Below, piece by piece: positions 1 to 6,713 of a stretch of 16,597 nt of DNA. Every line of letters starts with the position of its first letter. Positions within the stretch are counted from its first letter, which is position 1. The notes beneath the pieces are model-generated. The model was given only the letters and a program-made list of their open reading frames with translations. It was not told where the DNA came from and did no database searches. A program made the position numbers and the translations under genes. The DNA is taken from the NCBI GenBank assembly GCA_900770325.1, contig CAAGKE010000066.1:1-16597 (forward strand), read 5' to 3'. This DNA is from Lachnospiraceae bacterium (lineage in GTDB: Bacteria; Bacillota; Clostridia; Lachnospirales; Lachnospiraceae).

Positions 1-141
1 AATCAGTATATTGCATATACAATGTTGATTGACAGAAGTATCAATCCAACTGCAACAGTCGAAGGGTTAATCCCAATACGAATAGAAAAATTGGAAATAA
101 TTCGAGACGGTGAGATCGTTGAGACGATAGTACATAAATAA
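1..141 (+). CDS. C-terminal end of an unidentified protein (5' end outside window)
   Basis: Frame 1 is open from the first base to a TAA at 139-141 and gives 46 residues ending IRDGEIVETIVHK. No start is visible, so the gene begins before the window. The tail is mixed charged and hydrophobic with no membrane segment and no motif I recognise. A 9-bp hairpin starts two bases after the stop, which supports this being a real gene end. I cannot name the family. The only support for coding is the open frame and the hairpin at its end, so it could also be a chance open frame. Confidence 0.5.
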   Translation, partial: NQYIAYTMLIDRSINPTATVEGLIPIRIEKLEIIRDGEIVETIVHK

Positions 142-142
142 A

Positions 143-170
143 AGCCAGATACCATCTCTGATATTTGGCT
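143..170 (+). terminator. Hairpin just after the first gene's stop, weak terminator candidate
   Basis: AGCCAGATA (143-151) pairs with TATTTGGCT (162-170), 9 bp with one G-U pair and a 10-nt loop. There is no run of T after it, so intrinsic termination is uncertain. Confidence 0.35.
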
Positions 171-253
171 ATGAAGAGAAGTGCTAAGTTGTTATTAGAT
201 GCTGTGGGTTTGCAGCAAGTATGCAGCACATATATCGACAAAGCCTTAATTTG

Positions 254-485
254 TCAATTTGGTAAATTCATATTTTTAGGGCGAAAGGGACATTTATGGA
301 AGTTTTTCCAGACATACTGCCATTTTGTATTTGAGAGAATTTCGGCGTTTTCGCCCCCAAAAGCCCGTCCTGTATATTCGTCTCTTTGTAACCAGTACAT
401 AAACCATGCTGTCACATATTCGTTCCCGGAATAGAGCATAGGACCGTGTTCGGTGTCTGCCCGAAGTGCCATGCACTTTTCACCC
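254..485 (-). pseudogene. Remnant of an alpha/beta-hydrolase-like protein, C-terminal part only
   Basis: The minus strand encodes about 75 residues containing ADTEHGPMLYSGNEYVTAWF and, further on, GENAEILSN, then a stop at 254-256. From memory this resembles the C-terminal end of alpha/beta hydrolases (dienelactone hydrolase type), where the His of the HG pair completes the catalytic triad and the YVTAWF segment follows. The serine nucleophile half is absent: upstream on this strand the frame runs straight into the tetR promoter at 506-534, and no start with a ribosome site is seen. I read it as a truncated relic left by a deletion or insertion. It could instead be a short expressed peptide, which I think is less likely. 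The family call is moderate. Confidence 0.5.
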
Positions 486-505
486 GGAATAGTCCCCCTT
501 TTCTC

Positions 506-534
506 TTGACATTTATTTTTAGCCGACATATTAT
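506..534 (+). promoter_or_regulatory. Sigma-A promoter of the tetR-patatin operon
   Basis: TTGACA (506-511), a 17-bp spacer and TATTAT (529-534) form a near-consensus promoter pointing at the TetR gene. Transcription should start near 541, just before the palindrome at 549-560. Confidence 0.8.
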
Positions 535-548
535 CAAATGTAGCGACA

Positions 549-560
549 ATACATATGTAT
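549..560. promoter_or_regulatory. Palindromic operator candidate for the TetR regulator
   Basis: ATACATATGTAT is a perfect 12-bp palindrome, flanked by CGACA on the left and CGGCG on the right, which match only partly as inverted arms. It lies 15 bp after the -10 box and 54 bp before the TetR start, where a TetR protein could block its own promoter. Autoregulation through this site is an inference from position and symmetry. Confidence 0.5.
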
Positions 561-613
561 CGGCGACATGATTGTATCAGCGGTTGTGATGGCTGTCAAG
601 GGGAGGTCCGAAA

Positions 614-1162
614 ATGGGGCAGAACACGAAAAATGTATCACCGATGAGTAACGAGGGGCGCAATCAATATGTGGTGGAGCACATTACGGATGCCGTTCTG
701 AAGCTAATGCAAAGCAATAATTTTACTGATATATCAATCAGCCAGATCTGCGAGAAAGCCGGTGTCGGAAGAGCATCGTTCTACCGTAACTTTGAAAGCA
801 AGGAAGCTGTGATCAGCAGACACCTGAAAACGCTGTTAGATAACTGGTGGATTGAGGCAATACAAAAGCCGGATTTCAATTTGGTGGAAGCGATTTTTTC
901 TCATTACTGGGAACACCGTGAGCTTTGCATCATGCTTTATAAACAGGGACTGGCTCATCTCAGTCTGCAAAGTATCAGAGAAGCCTGTGGACCCAAACCG
1001 GATCAGCCCAATATCGTTGCCTACACGACAGCATATTTTTCCTATGGATTGTATGGCTGGATCGAAGAATGGTTTAAGAGAGGGATGCAGGAAACACCGA
1101 AAGAAATGGCGGAGTTGTGGAAAAAAGCGCAAAACCGGTCTTCAAAAGAAGGAATTGAATGA
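614..1162 (+). CDS. TetR/AcrR family transcriptional regulator
   Basis: A 182-residue regulator. The N-terminal DNA-binding part is clear: helix 1 around residues 20-34, then a helix-turn-helix at about 40-60 with ISISQICEKAGVGRASFYRNF, the usual TetR pattern ending in FY.NF and a following SKE. The remaining 110 residues should be the ligand and dimer domain, which varies between family members and does not show the ligand. The start at 614 is chosen because GGGGAGG at 600-606 sits 7 bases before it; an inner ATG at 644 lacks such a site. It is the first gene of an operon: the patatin-like gene begins one base after its stop. Length is typical of the family. It probably represses its own operon through the palindrome at 549-560. 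The target signal is unknown; a lipid or fatty acid would fit the neighbour but is a guess. Confidence 0.9.
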   Translation: MGQNTKNVSPMSNEGRNQYVVEHITDAVLKLMQSNNFTDISISQICEKAGVGRASFYRNFESKEAVISRHLKTLLDNWWIEAIQKPDFNLVEAIFSHYWEHRELCIMLYKQGLAHLSLQSIREACGPKPDQPNIVAYTTAYFSYGLYGWIEEWFKRGMQETPKEMAELWKKAQNRSSKEGIE

Positions 1163-1163
1163 G

Positions 1164-2012
1164 ATGAAAACGGGGTTAATATTAGAAGGCGGAGCTATGC
1201 GGGGAATGTTTACCGCCGGCGTTATAGATGTGATGATGGAAAACGGAATAGACTTTGATGGAGTGATAGGCGTTTCTGCCGGTGCTGCTTTCGGCTGCAA
1301 CTATAAATCAAAACAAATTGGAAGAGTCATTCGATATAATATGAAGTATTGTAATGACAAAAGATATTCAGGAATCAGAAGCCTGATTAAAACCGGAAAC
1401 ATCTACAATACGGATTTTGCTTATGGTGAAGTGCCGTTGAAATACGATGTATTCGATTTTGACACCTATCAAAGCAATCCGATGAATTTTTATGTGGTAT
1501 GCACGGACATTGAAACAGGAGAAGCCGTATATCACAACTATAGCGGAAAAGACGACCACTGTTTTGATTGGATTCGAGCTTCTGCTTCAATGCCGATAGT
1601 ATCTCAAATTGTGAACATAGACGGTCAAAAGCTTCTTGACGGCGGAATTGCCGATTCTATACCGGTAAATTACTTTGAAAAAATCGGGTATGATAAAAAT
1701 GTTGTCGTTCTGACTCAGCCTGAACACTATCAAAAAAAGAAGAATAGTCTTATGCCCCTTATACGACTAAAATACCGGAAATATCCAAAACTCGTTGAAG
1801 CAATGGAGAACCGCCATCTGGTCTATAACCAAACGCTTGCATACATTGCAGAACAGGAAAAACAGGGAAAGCTATTCGTAATTCGTCCAAAAGAAAGATT
1901 ACAGATAGGAAAAGTCGAAAAGAACCCGAATAAGCTAAAGGAAATCTACGACATTGGAAGAGAAACTGTATCTCCGCAGATTTCAGCAATCGAAGATTTC
2001 CTCAATACATAG
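1164..2012 (+). CDS. Patatin-like phospholipase / lipid acyl hydrolase
   Basis: A 282-residue serine hydrolase of the bacterial patatin family (E. coli YjjU/RssA-like). Visible signatures are the oxyanion loop GGAMRG (residues 9-14), the nucleophile elbow GVSAG with Ser38, and the second half of the catalytic dyad in DGG with Asp159. Such enzymes cleave acyl ester bonds of phospholipids or other lipids with a Ser-Asp dyad. There is no signal peptide or membrane segment, so it acts in the cytosol or at the inner membrane face. The C-terminal 100 residues resemble the extra domain found in YjjU-type proteins. The start at 1164 follows the TetR stop by one base and has AAGAAGG about 10 bases upstream, so translation is probably coupled. 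A longer open frame back to 852 overlaps tetR and is not the real start. The natural substrate cannot be told. Confidence 0.88.
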   Translation: MKTGLILEGGAMRGMFTAGVIDVMMENGIDFDGVIGVSAGAAFGCNYKSKQIGRVIRYNMKYCNDKRYSGIRSLIKTGNIYNTDFAYGEVPLKYDVFDFDTYQSNPMNFYVVCTDIETGEAVYHNYSGKDDHCFDWIRASASMPIVSQIVNIDGQKLLDGGIADSIPVNYFEKIGYDKNVVVLTQPEHYQKKKNSLMPLIRLKYRKYPKLVEAMENRHLVYNQTLAYIAEQEKQGKLFVIRPKERLQIGKVEKNPNKLKEIYDIGRETVSPQISAIEDFLNT

Positions 2013-2120
2013 GACTTGAGACATTTCATGTTATATCAGCTTTGCTCTGACAAAAGATTTGCCAGAGTACTATGGTAGAAATTGGTTATATTAATATGTA
2101 ACGCAGTTATTGATACGAAC

Positions 2121-2152
2121 GGTGGGAGTCTCATCTTCTTTCAAGATGAAAG
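2121..2152 (+). repeat. 32-bp fragment of the dispersed repeat family
   Basis: The 32 bases from GGTGGGAG to GATGAAAG match 6503-6534 at 31 positions. The right half forms a small hairpin (ATCTT/AAGAT). It lies between the patatin gene and the exported protein, 30 bp before the latter's ribosome site. The beginning also matches the GGTGGGAG part of the copy at 11637-11778. Confidence 0.75.
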
Positions 2153-2183
2153 TTTGGAGAAAAGTGAAAAGAGGTGTTTTGCT

Positions 2184-3602
2184 GTGAAAAAAAGATTTTT
2201 ATGCTGGGGAATTTCTGCTGCAATGGTGTTTTCTTTTATTGCCCTGCCGACCAGGAGTTTTGCTGAGGAAATAAAAAAGCAAAATGTTTCCTGCGATGAA
2301 GGGGATCAGCTTGTATCAGATGGAGAAACAAAAATCTATGCTGCGGATATTGAATATGGAATTGACACGGTTACGCTGGGAGTCGCAGTTACCTCGATGG
2401 ATCGGGGCGCGTCAGAAATCGACCTGATTTTGCAGGATTCCGGGTATATGTTGTCGGGGGATGCGGGAGAATCTCCGGCGGAAGACATAAAGGAAGGAAG
2501 ATATCCTCTGATTCGGATCGTGAATGACGAAGTTTTTGTAAATGGGAACCATCTGGCATATTGTGTTCAGATTTTAACGGGTGAGGATGAGCTTTTGGAG
2601 TGGATGGAGGATATTTCTCCGGAAACCGGGTGGATCTGTATCGATGAAGATCTTCTTTCCATGGTTTCGGATGTTTTTGATCGTATGCCGGATTCATGGG
2701 ACGTTGAGAGTGCGATTGAAAAATGGGCGGATTCCGTGTATGCTGTGGAGACGGACGGCGGAGACGATGTCATTTATTTTAATGAGACAACACTGCTGGC
2801 ATTGACAATGACGCTTGATCAGTTGGGGAGAGGATATCAGGAACCTGTGAAAACTTTCCTGGAAGATGAACTGAAGGAGAGATTTGGCGATGAGATCACG
2901 AATGCCATGATGGATTCCGGCAGATTTTCTGACAGAGAGCTTGCGGAAGAGAGGATGGAATATTATTTCCGGAGCCTGCGCAGCACAATCGGATTTTCTT
3001 TGTTTCAAAACAGTTACACTGGTTTTCGGTCTATATTGTATGCTCTTTATGATGCTAATCTGACCGGATGGCTGCTTCACGGGCTTGACCGGGATGCACT
3101 GGAAGGTATATTGGAGATTGGTGATGGGCACGGAAAGCTGACCCTTACAGCAGATGACGATACTGTTACCCTGGAGACAGGAGGCTCTGATGCGCTGCTC
3201 TGGGGAAGAGTTGTGGATTCCTACGGAGAGGTTCAGGGATCTCTTGTGATCAATAACGGTGAAAAGGAAAAGGCTGTTCTGTGTAAAATCGGAGAGGACT
3301 ATATCAATGTGAGAATGACCCTTCAGGAACCTGACACGATATCTGTTTCTCTGCAGGATGGAATAAACAGAACACAGATTTCCGGTTTGATTACAGTGGA
3401 AGAAGATGATTCCATCTTGTTTACCGCAAATGCCGGCATGTATGGACTGTTGAAAAGTATCCGGCTGTATTCTGCCCGGGAGGATCCAAAGGACAGTCAT
3501 GTTCTGGAGATACCGCAGGCAATTGATCTGGATACGCTGATTTATCGGATCGCCTGTGAAGCCATGGGATCTCAGGACGATTATGAGGACGAAACAGAGT
3601 AG
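2184..3602 (+). CDS. Exported protein of unknown function
   Basis: A 472-residue protein that I do not recognise. The GTG at 2184 is taken as start because AGAGGTG lies 7 bases upstream and the product then opens with a standard signal peptide: KKR, a hydrophobic core to residue 21, and a signal peptidase I site after SFA (residue 27). No lipobox Cys is present and there is no C-terminal anchor, so it is probably released or held at the cell surface. The mature part is acidic. A middle section of about residues 200-320 looks helical (RELAEERMEYYFRSLRS), while 320-450 looks beta-rich with alternating short strands. An ATG at 2082 would put the repeat fragment inside the protein and lose the signal peptide, so it is rejected. 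It is followed by a PTS gene on the same strand but 163 bp away, so it need not share an operon. Function is not predicted. Confidence 0.75.
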   Translation: MKKRFLCWGISAAMVFSFIALPTRSFAEEIKKQNVSCDEGDQLVSDGETKIYAADIEYGIDTVTLGVAVTSMDRGASEIDLILQDSGYMLSGDAGESPAEDIKEGRYPLIRIVNDEVFVNGNHLAYCVQILTGEDELLEWMEDISPETGWICIDEDLLSMVSDVFDRMPDSWDVESAIEKWADSVYAVETDGGDDVIYFNETTLLALTMTLDQLGRGYQEPVKTFLEDELKERFGDEITNAMMDSGRFSDRELAEERMEYYFRSLRSTIGFSLFQNSYTGFRSILYALYDANLTGWLLHGLDRDALEGILEIGDGHGKLTLTADDDTVTLETGGSDALLWGRVVDSYGEVQGSLVINNGEKEKAVLCKIGEDYINVRMTLQEPDTISVSLQDGINRTQISGLITVEEDDSILFTANAGMYGLLKSIRLYSAREDPKDSHVLEIPQAIDLDTLIYRIACEAMGSQDDYEDETE

Positions 3603-3765
3603 CCTGATGCGCCTGTGTTTTTGACCTGCACATACTAAGAACCATTTTGCGTGCCTGGTCCCGTTATTTATCGGACTCTATACCAGGGGAAATTGCCGGG
3701 TAATTTCTCTATTTCCGGATATAATAATAAGCAGAATCTCATGTGATCAAAGGAGAAAGGTAAAG
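3603..3765 (+). promoter_or_regulatory. Leader and promoter region of the PTS gene
   Basis: TATAAT at 3720-3725 is a good -10 box, but no -35 at the right distance is convincing (TTGCCG at 3693-3698 would give a 21-bp spacer). CCTGGT and ACCAGG (about 3653-3687) form an inverted pair with a long loop; it might end the previous gene or take part in control, but no T run follows. AGGAG lies about 12 bases before the PTS start. Confidence 0.35.
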
Positions 3766-5979
3766 ATGAAAGATAAAGTATTTGGGGTACTGCAGCGGGT
3801 GGGACGTGCCTTTATGCTGCCTATTGCAATTTTGCCGGTGGCCGGCCTGCTGCTGGGAGTCGGCGGTTCCCTTACCAATGAGACGATGCTGAAGGCCTAT
3901 GGATTGTATTCTGTCCTGGGGCCAGGAACTGTATTTCATGCGGTTTTTGAGGTCATGAGTGAAGCTGGAAACATTGTTTTTTCCAATCTTCCGCTGATCT
4001 TTGCTTTGGGCGTGGCCATTGGCATGGCAAAAAAAGAGAAAGAAGTGGCGGCGTTGGCTGCGGCGATTGCTTTTCTGATCATGCATGCGGCGATTTCAGC
4101 AATGATTGAGATCAATGGCGGTTCGGCAAATATGCTGGAAGGAGCGGTAACCTCCGTATGTGGGATTACTTCTCTGCAGATGGGCGTGTTTGGCGGAATT
4201 CTTGTGGGGCTGGGTGTAGCGGCTTTGCATAACCGGTTTTATCGAATCGAACTGCCTCAGGTGCTGTCTTTTTTCGGCGGGAGCAGATTTGTACCTATTA
4301 TCAGTGCTCTGGTTTATACCGGAATTGGTATCCTGATGTTTTTCGTATGGCCTCCTATTCAGAGAGGCATTTATGCAGTAGGAGAAGTGGTTCTGAACTC
4401 CGGCTATGCCGGAACCTGGGTGTATGGTCTGATGGAGCGTCTGCTGCTTCCCTTCGGCCTTCATCATGTATTTTATCTGCCCTTCTGGCAGACGGCAGTG
4501 GGCGGGACTCTGAATGTGGCGGGTCAGACGATAGAAGGGGCCCAGAATATCTTTTTTGCCCAGCTTGCGGATCCCGCTGTGGAGAAATTTGCCGTGTCAG
4601 CAACCCGGTTTATGGCAGGGAAATTTCCGCTGATGATCTTTGGACTTCCGGGAGCGGCTCTGGCTATGTACCGGGCAGCCAGACCGGAGAAACGAAAGGC
4701 TGCCGGAGGCCTTTTGCTTTCAGCGGCGCTGACGTCCATGCTGACTGGTATTACGGAGCCTCTGGAATTTACATTTTTGTTTGTGGCCCCGGGGCTTTAC
4801 GTGATTCATTGTATTTTTGCCGGTCTGGCTTATATGCTGATGCATATTCTCCAGGTGGGTGTAGGTATGACCTTTTCCGGAGGGCTGATCGATCTGTTTC
4901 TTTTCGGAATTCTGCAGGGAAATGCGAAGACCAACTGGATCTGGATTCCGGTGGTGGGTATCGGATATTTTGTGGTATATTATCTGTTGTTTTATTTTCT
5001 GATCGTCCGGCTGGATCTGAAGACACCGGGACGGGATGCGGCAGAGGAAGTGAAGCTGTACCGGAGAAGTGATGTGGATGCCCGGAAAGCCGGTGCTTCT
5101 CATGCCGGCGGACAGGCGGCGGAAGGGAAGGGAGAGGATGCCCTTTCGGAAGCGATTTGCCGCGGGCTGGGCGGCAAAGAAAATATATCTGATGTGGACT
5201 GCTGTGCCACCCGGCTGCGCTGTACAGTGAAAGAAGCGGGAATGGTGCAGGACGAGGTATTGAGATCCACGGGAGCCTCTGGTGTGATTCACAAAGGAAA
5301 TGGGGTACAGATTATTTACGGTCCCAGAGTAACAGTTATTAAATCCAATCTGGAGGATTATCTGGAGAATGCTCCGGAAAATTCCATAGAAGATATTTCA
5401 GAAAATGTATTAAGAAATGTTTCGGTGAATACTTTGAAAAAAAATGTGGAAGAGGAGGAAGTTTCGGAGCAAAAGCGTGTTCAAAAGGATGAGGATAATC
5501 TGATGCCGGAAAACGTGATTGTGATTGGCAGTCCAATTACCGGGACTGCGGCAGAGTTATCTTCCGTACCGGATGAAGCTTTTTCCAGCGGAATGATTGG
5601 ACCCGGTGCTGCGGTTATCCCCCGGGATCCCATGGTTCGGGCACCGGAGGATGGAGAAGTGGCATTTGTTTTTGATACAAAGCATGCCCTGGGATTTCGC
5701 ACCGCCAGCGGGATCGGCCTGCTGATCCATCTTGGAATCGATACAGTAAAACTGGAGGGACAGGGATTTCAATGCTTTGTGAAAAACGGGCAGCAGGTAA
5801 AAAAGGGGGATGCACTGATCCGGATGGATCTGGATTATCTGGCTTCCCATGCTCCGTCTGTTGTATCGCCTGTGGTATGTACAGAATTGGAGGAAGGAAA
5901 GACCGTGCATCTGTTAAAAACAGGAAATATCACAGCAGGTGAGCCGCTGATGGAAATAACTGCGGCAGAGCAGCTTTAA
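3766..5979 (+). CDS. ptsG: PTS glucose-type permease, fused IIC-IIB-IIA
   Basis: A 737-residue sugar transporter that phosphorylates its substrate during uptake, using phosphate passed from PEP through EI and HPr. Domain order is IIC (1-425, polytopic membrane part), IIB (about 460-540) and IIA (about 585-735), as in Bacillus PtsG. The IIC opens with LMLP-like text (AFMLPIAILPVAG) and carries GITEPLEFTFLFVAP, the hallmark of the glucose subfamily. IIB has the active Cys480 in CCATRLRC; a second Cys lies right before it. IIA has His640 (TKHALGF) and the phospho-accepting His655 (LIHLGIDTV). The IIB-IIA linker (about 545-580) is rich in Glu and Asn. ATG at 3766 has AGGAG upstream. N-acetylglucosamine transport is the main alternative, since NagE shares this layout, but the IIC text is closer to PtsG. 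A terminator follows. Confidence 0.9.
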   Translation: MKDKVFGVLQRVGRAFMLPIAILPVAGLLLGVGGSLTNETMLKAYGLYSVLGPGTVFHAVFEVMSEAGNIVFSNLPLIFALGVAIGMAKKEKEVAALAAAIAFLIMHAAISAMIEINGGSANMLEGAVTSVCGITSLQMGVFGGILVGLGVAALHNRFYRIELPQVLSFFGGSRFVPIISALVYTGIGILMFFVWPPIQRGIYAVGEVVLNSGYAGTWVYGLMERLLLPFGLHHVFYLPFWQTAVGGTLNVAGQTIEGAQNIFFAQLADPAVEKFAVSATRFMAGKFPLMIFGLPGAALAMYRAARPEKRKAAGGLLLSAALTSMLTGITEPLEFTFLFVAPGLYVIHCIFAGLAYMLMHILQVGVGMTFSGGLIDLFLFGILQGNAKTNWIWIPVVGIGYFVVYYLLFYFLIVRLDLKTPGRDAAEEVKLYRRSDVDARKAGASHAGGQAAEGKGEDALSEAICRGLGGKENISDVDCCATRLRCTVKEAGMVQDEVLRSTGASGVIHKGNGVQIIYGPRVTVIKSNLEDYLENAPENSIEDISENVLRNVSVNTLKKNVEEEEVSEQKRVQKDEDNLMPENVIVIGSPITGTAAELSSVPDEAFSSGMIGPGAAVIPRDPMVRAPEDGEVAFVFDTKHALGFRTASGIGLLIHLGIDTVKLEGQGFQCFVKNGQQVKKGDALIRMDLDYLASHAPSVVSPVVCTELEEGKTVHLLKTGNITAGEPLMEITAAEQL

Positions 5980-6023
5980 TTTTTGCAGAACTGTTTCAGG
6001 TGATACAGAAAAAGAATATATGG

Positions 6024-6064
6024 GAAAAGGTCTCAGTACACCAAGCCGTGTCTGGGGCCTTTTC
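6024..6064 (+). terminator. Intrinsic terminator after the PTS gene
   Basis: GAAAAGGTCTCAG (6024-6036) pairs with CTGGGGCCTTTTC (6052-6064), 13 bp with two G-U pairs, and an inner ACAC/GTGT pair. The descending arm ends in CTTTTCTT. It lies 45 bp after the PTS stop. Confidence 0.75.
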
Positions 6065-6123
6065 TTATGTCATAAGAAAGACCTTGTCACGCTGAAGCGT
6101 GGAAGTCCTTTCCTATGACATAA
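6065..6123. repeat. Long near-perfect palindrome with a TGAA loop
   Basis: Starting at TTATGTCATA and ending at TATGACATAA, the 59 bp fold into one hairpin with about 27 bp of stem, only a few mismatches and one bulge. The tip is CACGC-tgaa-GCGTG. It abuts the terminator at 6064 with no gap. A second weaker stem (6127-6157) follows with TTTTT at 6164-6168, which could end transcription as well. Confidence 0.75.
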
Positions 6124-6275
6124 AAATCACTTCGTGCATAAATGCGCACGGATGTGAGATGAGTTTTTCTGTTACAGAGTTAGAAGAACCTGAAAGAATC
6201 CGGCAATTATAAGTGCAGATATAATTACGGAAGCTGTTTCCGGGAAAAATTTTATATTCCAGACTGCAATCAGAC

Positions 6276-6303
6276 TTGACTTTTTTCACAAATTGTATAT
6301 AAT
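6276..6303 (+). promoter_or_regulatory. Sigma-A promoter of the kinase/surface protein cassette
   Basis: TTGACT (6276-6281), a 16-bp spacer and TATAAT (6298-6303). It points into the 142-bp repeat and the kinase gene and is the only strong promoter seen before the kinase. The transcript would start near 6310 and carry a leader of about 400 nt. Confidence 0.75.
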
Positions 6304-6311
6304 AATGACAT

Positions 6312-6336
6312 ATATGCAATGTAAATGTTTGCATAT
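6312..6336. promoter_or_regulatory. Inverted repeat at the transcription start, operator candidate
   Basis: ATATGCA (6312-6318) and TGCATAT (6330-6336) are perfect inverted arms 11 bp apart, placed right after the -10 box. The position fits a repressor site; no regulator for it is seen here. Confidence 0.35.
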
Positions 6337-6353
6337 ACATATTCTATATCTGA

Positions 6354-6495
6354 TTCAAGAACGACTCTGGCGTTCTTGCCGCGGCGTGATCGAATGCGTT
6401 GCATTCTTCCACTGACCACGCCTGCGATCCGCCGGAGGCTTTATCCTGGAAGGAGATTGGACTCCCACCAAGACAAAATTGTTGCAGCTCGCCAC
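6354..6495 (-). repeat. 142-bp dispersed structured repeat, copy A (inverse of copy B)
   Basis: This 142-bp unit is the reverse complement of 11637-11778 with about 130 identical positions and no gap, counted by eye. It holds several small hairpins: AAGAACGAC/GGCGTTCTT at its outer end, GAATGC-gtt-GCATTC, and GATCCGCCGGAGG near the middle. It contains no gene: the short open frames across it are not preceded by ribosome sites. It lies within the untranslated leader of the kinase. Confidence 0.85.
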
Positions 6496-6536
6496 CTATA
6501 GAGGTGGGAGTCTTATCTTCTTTCAAGATGAAAGCC
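6438..6536. repeat. Large imperfect inverted repeat formed by copy A and a facing fragment
   Basis: The right part of copy A (from GGCTTTATCC to CTCCCACC, about 6438-6470) is matched in reverse by 6503-6536 (GGTGGGAG to GAAAGCC) with about 85% identity over 33 bp. Between the arms lies a perfect small hairpin CCACCT-atag-AGGTGG (6492-6507). The inner loop and facing arms resemble the ends of IS200/IS605-type elements or their palindromic derivatives, but no transposase is present. Confidence 0.65.
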
Positions 6537-6601
6537 TTTCCGGTTTTCCAAAACTACAAAAGCAATCATAAAAATGCAAAAGACACGGCAAAAGTTTCAA
6601 A

Positions 6602-6660
6602 GAAAGCTTCAAAAAGGCTCCAAAAAAGCAGGGAGCTTTCATCACTGGGCGGTTCGCCCA
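6602..6660 (+). promoter_or_regulatory. Stem-loops in the kinase mRNA leader
   Basis: GAAAGCT (6602-6608) can pair with AGCTTTC (6634-6640), enclosing a competing GCTCC/GGAGC stem. TGGGCG-gtt-CGCCCA (6646-6660) is a perfect stem-loop about 54 nt before the kinase start. They could modulate translation or readthrough; they match no known riboswitch I recognise. Confidence 0.3.
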
Positions 6661-6713
6661 TTATTCAAAGACATTATAAAAATATATCAGGTTGTGCAAA
6701 GATAAGGCAGGTG

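Noticed and set aside
852..1163. Long N-terminal extension of the patatin gene
   Set aside because: It overlaps the TetR coding sequence. The start at 1164 has a ribosome site and gives the normal family N-terminus.
2694..3500. A 268-codon minus-strand open frame opposite the exported protein
   Set aside because: No ribosome site, no recognisable motif, and it is contained in a gene that has a signal peptide and a proper start.
4347..5072. A 241-codon open frame in another frame inside the PTS gene
   Set aside because: It lies fully inside the IIC domain of a complete, well-recognised gene and has a low-quality Ser/Gly/Arg-rich composition.
6344..6526. A short minus-strand open frame over repeat copy A, with a related frame at 11720-12025 over copy B
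   Set aside because: The frames exist only because the repeats are alike. The changes between copies do not look codon-preserving, and no ribosome site precedes them.
6399..6713. N-terminal extension of the kinase through the repeat
   Set aside because: The extra 105 codons translate the repeat and an AT-rich leader, have no ribosome site, and kinases of this kind normally begin within about 15 residues of the glycine loop.
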